Positions 1 through 5,271 of a stretch of DNA of 5,598 bases are shown piece after piece; within the stretch, counting starts at the first letter, position 1; every line of letters starts with the position of its first letter. The stretch spans positions 1 to 5,598 of the forward strand of contig CAMQVM010000120.1 in NCBI GenBank assembly GCA_947038135.1, given 5' to 3'. Source of the stretch: an uncultured Rikenellaceae bacterium. GTDB taxonomy: Bacteria; Bacteroidota; Bacteroidia; Bacteroidales; Rikenellaceae. The notes under the pieces were generated by a model. It was not told the DNA's origin. It did not search any database and saw nothing but the letters and a program-made list of their open reading frames with translations. The translations under genes and the position numbers were made by a program.

Positions 1-26
1 TTCCCTACACGACGCTCTTCCGATCT
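1..26. other. Illumina TruSeq adapter remnant (sequencing artefact)
   Basis: These bases match the 3' portion of the Illumina TruSeq universal adapter / read-1 primer site, ending in the diagnostic GACGCTCTTCCGATCT exactly where adapter meets insert. It is library sequence that was not trimmed before assembly. It should be masked, and any reading frame crossing base 26/27 is unreliable on its left side. The match is from memory of a very widely used oligonucleotide and is exact over the full 26 bases. Confidence 0.97.
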
Positions 27-973
27 GAGAGGTTTACTCTACCGTAAATGAGATGATTGTCACCCATGCTATTGGTACTACTCATCCACGTTGGACCAAG
101 TTTAATGAAGATAATGCGCTGCTTCATAATGTCCAAACCGTTAAAATGTATGATGAGTACAAAGCATATACTCACACTGAGGCTACTGCATACCTTGTAT
201 CTGTAAATCTTGGTAAGCCTGAAGAAGATATGACTATCGGGACAGTTCAAAAGGTTGTTATTCCTACAACTGATGAAGATGTAACTAAGGGTATCTTTGT
301 GTCACGAATGGACGCTCCAGCTGTTGTTGATGGCAAGGCATATTATGGTGTAACAAAGCAGGGCTATGACCCTACTACTGGCGATAAGGTATATCCTGAG
401 TACTCAGCTTCTACATTAGTCTTCGATTATCCTTCGCTTGCAAACCCTAAGATGATAACCTCGGCAGTAGCTACGGGTTCAACTTACGGATATCGTATTC
501 CAGTGTCGCATATTGATGAGAAGAATGACTTATATCAAATGGCTAGTGAGCCTGCAAAGTTGCTTCGAATAAAAGGTGGTGATTATGATGATAGTTATGT
601 GTTTGATTTAGCTACGGCATTAGGCATGGCAGAGGTTGGTGCTCGTGGGTGGTTTTATGCTGGAAACGGTATAGGATATGTTCCTTTCTATGATGGTGCA
701 AAAGGTAGTAGCTCTGAGGCTGCGGCTTGGGGTATTGCTCGTGTAGATATATATAACAAGAGTGCAGTGAAGCTTAACTTGCCTGATAAGCTATATCTAT
801 TTCAGTATCAATTTGCAAAAGTAGTAGATGGTAAAGTGTTTATGGCAATCACTCCTGTAGGTGGTGAGGGTAACATATACATATTCGACTCTCTTAATGC
901 CACCGCTGATGGATTTGTTAAAGGTGCTTCTATTAAGGCTGGTGCTGAAGCTTCATTTGTTGGTGTATTTTAG
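27..973 (+). CDS. DUF4374 family (XusB-like) siderophore-binding protein, 5' truncated
   Basis: This is the C-terminal part, about 315 residues, of a DUF4374-type protein, a family of roughly 400-450 residues typical of Bacteroidota. An ATG at 53 exists, but the frame is open from the first real codon (GAG at 29), giving EVYSTVNE before that Met. The only in-frame stop upstream, TGA at 26-28, is built from the last adapter base plus two insert bases, so the gene runs off the contig and its signal peptide/lipobox is missing. The visible part is rich in short beta strands, Gly/Tyr/Asp turns and repeated phrases such as VVDGKAYYGV and VVDGKVFMAI, consistent with a beta-propeller fold. In Bacteroides thetaiotaomicron the DUF4374 protein XusB is a surface lipoprotein that captures ferric siderophores beside the TonB receptor XusA. 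The PepSY gene just downstream supports the same role here. The family call is from recognition, not from a search; a more distant propeller lipoprotein is the alternative. Confidence 0.8.
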
Positions 974-982
974 GTATCTTTA

Positions 983-1030
983 TGCTGTGAAATTGTGATA
1001 AGACTATGGTTTTATCACAATTTCATGGTA
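983..1030 (+). promoter_or_regulatory. Intercistronic hairpin between the XusB-like and XusC-like genes
   Basis: A perfect 14-base inverted repeat, TGAAATTGTGATAA (988-1001) and TTATCACAATTTCA (1012-1025), sits between the stop at 971-973 and the start at 1046. The stem can extend inward (1002-1004 with 1009-1011, leaving loop TATG) and outward with some G-U pairs. It is not followed by a clean U tract (TATTATATTATT), so full termination is doubtful. More likely roles, by inference, are protecting the 3' end of the upstream message, partial termination, or a protein-binding dyad, any of which could make the lipoprotein more abundant than the membrane protein. Confidence 0.7.
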
Positions 1031-1045
1031 TTATATTATTACAGA

Positions 1046-2173
1046 ATGAAAAAGTTAATGCAAAAGATCCATTTGGGTCTATCTCTACCCTTTGGGCTTA
1101 TTATATCAATCGTGTCGCTTACCGGTGCTGCTATGGTGCTTGATAAAGATTTTCATAAGCTCTTTAACTCCGATTTATACTTAGTAGAGCAAGTAGGTGA
1201 AGAGGTTGTTCCTATGGGGCAGATGGTTGAGGAGTTAGAGCGTCTGTTTCCTGAAAGAGGAGGTGTTTCGGGCGTTGTAGTACTGCCTAATAAAGATGCC
1301 TCTTATCAATTTACCTTTGCCAGTAGCAGTAAGGCATTTGTATTTGTTAATCAATATACAGGTGAGTATTTAGGCGAGCGTAACCCTTTTGAGAAGGGTG
1401 GGTTTTATCGTACTATGTTTTATACACATCGATGGCTTATGGATTATGAAAAAGGGGAGTTTTCGATAGGTAAGTTTTTGGTTGGTACATCTACGCTGCT
1501 TCTTATATTTATAGTTATTACAGGTGTAGTGTTGTGGCTGCCACGTAATCTTAAAAGCTTGCGTAAAAGATTAAGCATAAGTGTTAAAAGAGGGTGGCGT
1601 CGCTTTTGGTTTGACCTTCATGTTGTGGGAGGTGTATATGCTGCTATGCTTTTAGTGCTTCTTGCTCTTACGGGGTTGATGTGGTCTTTCTCGTGGTATA
1701 GACCTATGGTTTATACTCTTTTTGGTGTTGAGGTGTCTTCTTCTTCAAAAAGTAGTAGTGGTGGTTCAAGGGCTAAGGGTGAATCAGAGCATGAGATTAT
1801 CAACTATAAGTTATGGGACGATGTTTTGGGTGATATTTATTTAAAGTATCCAGAGCCACAATCAATCAAGTTTGGCAGAGATGCAGCTAGAGTATACATA
1901 AATAAATATGGTAACACTAGTGCTTACGATAGTTATGTATATCCAACTACTACCGCTCCTGCAAAGGTTGTTTGTTATGGCCAACAACCCGAAACTAGCA
2001 GGTTTATGGGTTGGGTTTATTCTATTCATATTGGTAATTGGGGAGGTCTTTTTGGGCGTATTTTAACCTTTTTTGTTACTCTTGTTGCTGGTATAGCACC
2101 CATTAGTGGTTACTACTTTTGGATTAGTAAAATTATTAAGAGGCGCAGGCGTAAGCGCTCGGTGAAGTTGTGA
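1046..2173 (+). CDS. PepSY-associated four-helix inner-membrane protein (XusC-like, putative ferrisiderophore reductase)
   Basis: A 375-residue PepSY-TM family membrane protein. I start it at ATG 1046 (MKKLMQKIHLGLSLPFG). The frame is open to a GTG at 995, but that lies inside the intercistronic hairpin and would add an atypical extension. Membrane helices are visible at about 11-32, 142-166, 191-215 and 336-360. The basic loop 167-190 and the basic tail KIIKRRRRKR fit the cytoplasm, leaving two large periplasmic loops that carry PepSY-type segments (33-141 and 216-335). Family-typical histidines are H9 (KIHLGLS), H128 (THRWLMD), H192 (DLHVVGG) and H328 (SIHIGNWGG); related proteins such as FoxB bind haem and reduce ferric siderophores. 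A Ser/Lys/Gly-rich linker spans 231-245. Adjacent to a DUF4374 gene it matches XusC of Bacteroides, proposed to help release or reduce iron from imported xenosiderophore. The haem-reductase role is inferred. A haem/propionate-type PepSY transporter role is the alternative. Confidence 0.87.
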   Translation: MKKLMQKIHLGLSLPFGLIISIVSLTGAAMVLDKDFHKLFNSDLYLVEQVGEEVVPMGQMVEELERLFPERGGVSGVVVLPNKDASYQFTFASSSKAFVFVNQYTGEYLGERNPFEKGGFYRTMFYTHRWLMDYEKGEFSIGKFLVGTSTLLLIFIVITGVVLWLPRNLKSLRKRLSISVKRGWRRFWFDLHVVGGVYAAMLLVLLALTGLMWSFSWYRPMVYTLFGVEVSSSSKSSSGGSRAKGESEHEIINYKLWDDVLGDIYLKYPEPQSIKFGRDAARVYINKYGNTSAYDSYVYPTTTAPAKVVCYGQQPETSRFMGWVYSIHIGNWGGLFGRILTFFVTLVAGIAPISGYYFWISKIIKRRRRKRSVKL

Positions 2174-2230
2174 TTATGAGTCCATGGTTTATTTGTTAGC
2201 AGATACGCAATAGGGTTGTGGTTTTCTTGG

Positions 2231-2256
2231 GAGTATGCTTATTTTAAGCATATTTT
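2231..2256 (+). terminator. Possible intrinsic terminator of the siderophore operon
   Basis: TATGCTTA (2234-2241) and TAAGCATA (2245-2252) form a perfect 8-bp stem with a TTT loop, extendable outward by A-U and G-U pairs, followed on the plus strand by a short TTTT run (2253-2256). It lies 58 nt after the XusC-like stop and its U run touches the mnmA stop codon (2256-2258 on the minus strand). On the minus strand no U tract follows the stem, so it suits plus-strand transcripts better, although a two-way block of the convergent units is possible. The U run is short, so efficiency is uncertain. Confidence 0.55.
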
Positions 2257-3299
2257 CAAGCATCACCACAAGCATATCCGCCACCAACAACACGCTCACC
2301 AATATAAAACACAACAGGTTGCGATTTTGTCACCGCCCATGCCTTGCCGCTCGTTAATTCTACTTTTATTAGGTTGTTATCAATAATCTTAATAGTACAA
2401 TATCCATCAGGGTTGCGCCCCACACCACGCACTTTTACCTCCATATTAGTGCAGGTTAAAACCTCATTTATATCAGTAAACTGGTGGTTGTATATAGTAA
2501 ATGAGCTGATATACAGCTGTGCAACATCACCAACGATCAACCTATTATTATCTACATCAATATCTACCACTGAGAGTCCTTTATCTATATCAAGCCCCTT
2601 TTTTTGTGCAATAGTGTAGAAAGGGTAGCCCTCGTGTGTTCCAACCTTTTCACCATCTAAGGTTACTATATCACCACCGTTAAGGGTCTCTATGCCATCT
2701 ACCTCTTTGCGTAGTAGCTCTTTGTAGCCTCCCTTGTTTAAAAAGCATAATCCCATGCTCTCTTTTTGGCTCGCAATAGTTGTGTAGCCCTTTGAAGCTA
2801 CATACTCTTTTATCTGCTGCTTTGTTTTATCGCCTAGTGGTACTACCATGCCACGAAGCACCTCTTGGCTTAGTTTCCAAAGGTAGTATGATTGATCTTT
2901 TAGTGGGTCTTTACCTTTAGCTATGTATATCAGTCCGTTGTGCTCAATTGTTTGAACATAGTGCCCTGTTGCCCATTTTTGAGCACCAATTGTCTGGGCA
3001 TAATCTATTATTACCTGCCATTTTACCGACGAGTTGCACTCCACACAAGGCGATGGTGCACCCCCTTGCATATAGGTTTGTATAAATGGTGTGATAATCT
3101 TCTGTTTGAAATGTGAAGATATATCTTTATGTACAATTTTTATGTTCAGCGATTCAGAAAGCTGTGTTATCTTCTCCTCACAAAAAGAGCCATCGACAGT
3201 GAAGTGTAAACCTACAACTTCGTGTCCTTGCTCTTTAAGCATCATTACAACGGCAGCACTATCTACTCCGCCACTTACTCCCACGCATACCAATGCCAT
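2256..3299 (-). CDS. mnmA: tRNA-specific 2-thiouridylase MnmA
   Basis: MnmA adenylates and then thiolates C2 of the wobble uridine U34 in Lys, Glu and Gln tRNAs, an essential step for decoding accuracy, in the cytoplasm. This copy has 347 residues, slightly under the usual 350-380. The N-terminal PP-loop SGGVDS is at residues 9-14. The central region has PCVECN (84-89), ATGHY (110-114) and the KDQSYYLW stretch (134-141). The second catalytic cysteine is C185 in MGLCFL. The C-terminal part (about 205-347) holds the family's beta-barrel domains, including GYPFYTIAQKKGL. C88 aligns with the E. coli nucleophile Cys102 and C185 with Cys199, so the enzyme looks active. The position equivalent to E. 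coli Asp99 is C85 here, giving a CxxC. It starts 12 nt after the DUF3276 stop, so it is very probably co-transcribed with that gene from the promoter at 3757-3788. Some Bacteroides carry several MnmA paralogues; I cannot say which one this is. Confidence 0.96.
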   Translation of the reverse strand: MALVCVGVSGGVDSAAVVMMLKEQGHEVVGLHFTVDGSFCEEKITQLSESLNIKIVHKDISSHFKQKIITPFIQTYMQGGAPSPCVECNSSVKWQVIIDYAQTIGAQKWATGHYVQTIEHNGLIYIAKGKDPLKDQSYYLWKLSQEVLRGMVVPLGDKTKQQIKEYVASKGYTTIASQKESMGLCFLNKGGYKELLRKEVDGIETLNGGDIVTLDGEKVGTHEGYPFYTIAQKKGLDIDKGLSVVDIDVDNNRLIVGDVAQLYISSFTIYNHQFTDINEVLTCTNMEVKVRGVGRNPDGYCTIKIIDNNLIKVELTSGKAWAVTKSQPVVFYIGERVVGGGYACGDA

Positions 3300-3311
3300 T
3301 ATATTACTGTT

Positions 3312-3710
3312 TTATAAGCTGTCAAAATCTATGTTGTCGGCACTATATAAATGCTTCTCTTTAGTCAATATATCATCGATTGGAGCTAGCTCTGTTAAGT
3401 TGTTTGATAACGTTTTTTGCTCTACTATATTGTCATCATGCACCTCTTCTTCCTCTAGTTTTCCTAGAAGCTCCTTAAATGCATCATGAAACTTTTGAAA
3501 GTCCTCTTTAAATAAAAATATCTTTTGACTATCAAAATGAGCCTCACCACTACCATCGACTCGCTTTCTACTTTCGGTAATAGATATATATTTATCGCCT
3601 CCTTTTGTTGGTAAAATATCAAAGTAGTACCTACGTCTTCCTGCCCATACTGCTTTAGTATATATAACTTTATCGAAACTATGTTTCTTCTCTATGTTGT
3701 CGTTATTCAT
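3312..3710 (-). CDS. DUF3276 / PUR-family nucleic-acid-binding protein
   Basis: A 132-residue protein of the DUF3276 (PUR-alpha-like) family common in Bacteroidota. The PUR fold covers about residues 11-85: FDKVIYTKAVWAGRRRYYFDI resembles the family pattern f-s-k-x-v-r-A-G-k-R-x-Y-y-x-D-v, followed by YISITESRKR (41-50) and the signature KIFLFKEDFQKFHDAF (63-78). PUR repeats bind single-stranded DNA or RNA, often as dimers, and the Borrelia homologue BpuR acts as a post-transcriptional regulator. After the domain comes an acidic run EEEE (86-89) and a roughly 45-residue, probably disordered tail ending DNIDFDSL; a short acidic IDF-type terminus is, to my recollection, common in the family. 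It is first in the operon with mnmA, 12 nt upstream of it, with an A/T-rich leader of about 40 nt. Its cellular target is unknown. The family call is firm, the function is inferred. Confidence 0.9.
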   Translation of the reverse strand: MNNDNIEKKHSFDKVIYTKAVWAGRRRYYFDILPTKGGDKYISITESRKRVDGSGEAHFDSQKIFLFKEDFQKFHDAFKELLGKLEEEEVHDDNIVEQKTLSNNLTELAPIDDILTKEKHLYSADNIDFDSL

Positions 3711-3756
3711 ATCTCAAAATCTCTTAATTGTTTATAAATACTTAATATTACTGCTT

Positions 3757-3788
3757 CAAATATAATTATTATTTTTCATTTAAACAAA
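3757..3788 (-). promoter_or_regulatory. Bacteroidota-type promoter for the PUR-mnmA operon
   Basis: Read on the minus strand, TTTG (3788-3785) is followed after 20 nt by TATATTTG (3764-3757), an exact match to the Bacteroidota -33 TTTG / -7 TAnnTTTG consensus recognised by their primary sigma factor. Transcription would begin a few bases further on, near 3750, leaving an A/T-rich leader of about 40 nt before the ATG at 3710. Confidence 0.75.
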
Positions 3789-3910
3789 TAAAATAGTATT
3801 GAATTGTAACTTTTTATGCTTATATTGTTGATATTAGTGTTAATATGAGTGTTTAATCTTTGTTTGTCAATATCAAATAATTGATGTGTTTTCTATATCT
3901 GAGCTATATT

Positions 3911-3942
3911 TTTGCATATATCATATATAATAGCTATCTTTG
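3911..3942 (+). promoter_or_regulatory. Bacteroidota-type promoter for rplY-pth
   Basis: TTTG at 3911-3914, a 20-nt spacer, then TATCTTTG at 3935-3942, an exact match to TTTG / TAnnTTTG. The context TATCTTTGCACCC is a very common form in this phylum. Transcription should start a few bases downstream, around 3946-3950, giving a leader of about 70 nt before rplY. Confidence 0.82.
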
Positions 3943-4018
3943 CACCCGAAATGCGTGATGGAAGGAACAACATGGTGTTTGTTTTAGAGTAACGCAGGAA
4001 ATAATTTATTTATAAAAG

Positions 4019-4603
4019 ATGCAAACAATTGAATTAACGGCTACTAGCCGTGACGCTTTCGGTAAGAAAGGCGCAAAATCAGTAAGAAGAGAAGGTTCAA
4101 TTCCATGTGTAATATATGGTAATGGCGAAAACGTTCACTGTTCTTTAGATTATAGTGTAACTCGTGCTATCATCGACACTCCAAACTCATACATTATCAA
4201 CCTTCTTATTGGTGATAAAACTGAGTCGGTAGTTTTGCGTGAGGTTCAGTTTCACCCAGTAAATGACACTGTACGTCATATTGACTTTTACAGAGTAGAT
4301 GCTAAGAAGCCTATCATGATTGAGGTGCCTATTAAGCTTGAAGGTGTTGCTGAAGGTGTTAAAATGGGTGGTAAGCTTTCACTAGCTAAGCGTAGAGTTT
4401 CTGTTTTGGCTCTAACAAAAGACCTACCAGACTTCTTAACTGTTGATGTTACTCCTTTAGAGTTAGGTAAATCTATTTTTGTTAGCGATCTTAAGTTCGA
4501 AAACTTAACTATCGTTACTCCAGCTACTACAGCTATTTGTGCGGTTAAGATGACTCGTGCTGCTCGTGGTGCTGCTGCTGCTGCGGCTAACACCAAAAAA
4601 TAA
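4019..4603 (+). CDS. rplY: 50S ribosomal protein bL25 (L25/Ctc, long two-domain form)
   Basis: bL25 binds 5S rRNA in the central protuberance of the large subunit; the long form is also known as the general stress protein Ctc or TL5. At 194 residues this is the two-domain type. The N-terminal 5S-binding domain (about 3-92) shows the GKKGAKSVRREGSIPCVIYG signature at 15-34 and HIDFYRVD at 87-94. The C-terminal beta domain (about 98-178) contains the typical GVAEGVKMGGKL (109-120). The tail ARGAAAAAANTKK is an Ala-rich, probably flexible extension encoded by a run of GCT/GCG codons. The ATG at 4019 gives the expected N-terminus; the upstream leader ends TTTATAAAAG with no Shine-Dalgarno at a usual distance. 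It is followed by pth after 7 nt, a widely conserved gene pair, and is driven by the promoter at 3911-3942. Confidence 0.96.
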   Translation: MQTIELTATSRDAFGKKGAKSVRREGSIPCVIYGNGENVHCSLDYSVTRAIIDTPNSYIINLLIGDKTESVVLREVQFHPVNDTVRHIDFYRVDAKKPIMIEVPIKLEGVAEGVKMGGKLSLAKRRVSVLALTKDLPDFLTVDVTPLELGKSIFVSDLKFENLTIVTPATTAICAVKMTRAARGAAAAAANTKK

Positions 4604-4610
4604 TTAGAGA

Positions 4611-5174
4611 ATGAAGTATCTTATTGTAGGGTTGGGTAATATTGGTTCTGAATATTCGCAAACTCGTCACAATATAGGTTTTAAAGTATTAGATGCGCTG
4701 GCTGAGGCATCTAATACTTCTTTTGTTTCTGAGCGTTACGGAAGCGTCTGTACTGTTAAGCACAAAGGTCGAACACTTATATTGTTAAAGCCATCTACAT
4801 ATATGAATCTTAGCGGTAAGGCAGTTAAATATTGGATGGATCGTGAGAAGATAAATATCGATAATATGATGGTTGTAGTTGACGATTTAGCTATACCATT
4901 TTGTAAAATACGAATCCGTAAAAGCGGCAGTGATGCAGGGCATAATGGGTTGAAAAATATCAATGAGCTGTTGTCTACACAGGGTTATATACGTATGCGA
5001 ATGGGTATCGGTAGCGAGTTTGCTAAGGGGCAACAGGTCGATTATGTGCTTGGCAAGTGGAGCGCTGATGAGATAAAAGCTCTTCCTGAGCGCTTTGAAA
5101 AGGCTTGTGAGGCTATAAAGTCGTTTTCTACTATTGGTATAGATCGTACTATGAACCTCTTTAATGAGAAATAG
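4611..5174 (+). CDS. pth: Peptidyl-tRNA hydrolase (aminoacyl-tRNA hydrolase)
   Basis: Pth cleaves the ester bond of peptidyl-tRNAs that drop off the ribosome, recycling tRNA in the cytoplasm; it is normally essential in bacteria. Its 187 residues match the usual 185-200. Visible motifs are VGLGNIGSEYSQTRHNIGF (6-24) with N10 and the catalytic H20, KPSTYMNLSGKAV (60-72) with the tRNA/peptide-binding N66, VVVDDLAIPF (88-97) with the conserved Asp at 92 that orients the catalytic His, and GHNGLKNI (110-117) plus RMRMGIG (128-134). All key residues are present, so the enzyme should be active. It starts 7 nt after rplY, within the same transcript, and the unit ends at the terminator 55 nt downstream of its stop. 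The leader is A/T-rich without a Shine-Dalgarno. Confidence 0.97.
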   Translation: MKYLIVGLGNIGSEYSQTRHNIGFKVLDALAEASNTSFVSERYGSVCTVKHKGRTLILLKPSTYMNLSGKAVKYWMDREKINIDNMMVVVDDLAIPFCKIRIRKSGSDAGHNGLKNINELLSTQGYIRMRMGIGSEFAKGQQVDYVLGKWSADEIKALPERFEKACEAIKSFSTIGIDRTMNLFNEK

Positions 5175-5228
5175 ACAGTTTTGTAATATTCTATTTTCCA
5201 AACACAAATATAGTTATGTTAGTTTTAT

Positions 5229-5271
5229 AACGACACTCTGCTTTTAATGGCGATGAGTGTCGTTTTTTTTT
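5229..5271 (+). terminator. Intrinsic terminator of the rplY-pth operon
   Basis: A 10-bp stem AACGACACTC (5229-5238) pairs with GAGTGTCGTT (5255-5264), with a loop that can close further through GC/GC (5240-5241 with 5250-5251). The stem runs directly into nine T residues (5263-5271). It sits just after pth on the same strand and is a textbook Rho-independent terminator. Confidence 0.93.

Larger units (their letters stand above)
3711..4018. other. Divergent intergenic region between the PUR-mnmA operon and rplY
   Basis: This very AT-rich stretch separates two divergent operons and contains both of their promoters (3757-3788 on minus, 3911-3942 on plus). Between them lie about 120 bases with no gene. 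The only symmetry I see there is a small dyad ATCAA/TTGAT at 3872-3885, upstream of the plus -33 box. It could be an operator but is short enough to be chance. The plus-strand leader (about 3948-4018) holds a 13-codon reading frame at 3951-3992 and weak pairing GCGT (3953-3956) with ACGC (3992-3995). I find no tRNA, recognisable riboswitch or canonical Shine-Dalgarno sequence. Confidence 0.7.

Noticed and set aside
995..1045. Upstream GTG/ATG starts for the PepSY protein (995 and 1025)
   Set aside because: They fall within the intercistronic hairpin and would add an aromatic-rich segment unlike the family N-terminus. ATG 1046 gives the expected MKK...KIH start before the first helix.
2344..2619. 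Plus-strand reading frame inside mnmA
   Set aside because: It is antisense to a fully supported MnmA coding region with intact motifs and resembles no family I recognise.
3091..3489. Plus-strand reading frame across the mnmA/PUR gene junction
   Set aside because: It is antisense to two real genes and their 12-nt gap, with a Ser/Cys-rich low-complexity translation typical of a shadow frame.
4288..4596. Minus-strand reading frame within rplY
   Set aside because: It is antisense to a confident ribosomal protein gene; the Ala-rich start is the complement of the GCT run in the L25 tail.
4736..5207. Minus-strand reading frames across pth
   Set aside because: They are antisense to a complete peptidyl-tRNA hydrolase and show no family motifs.
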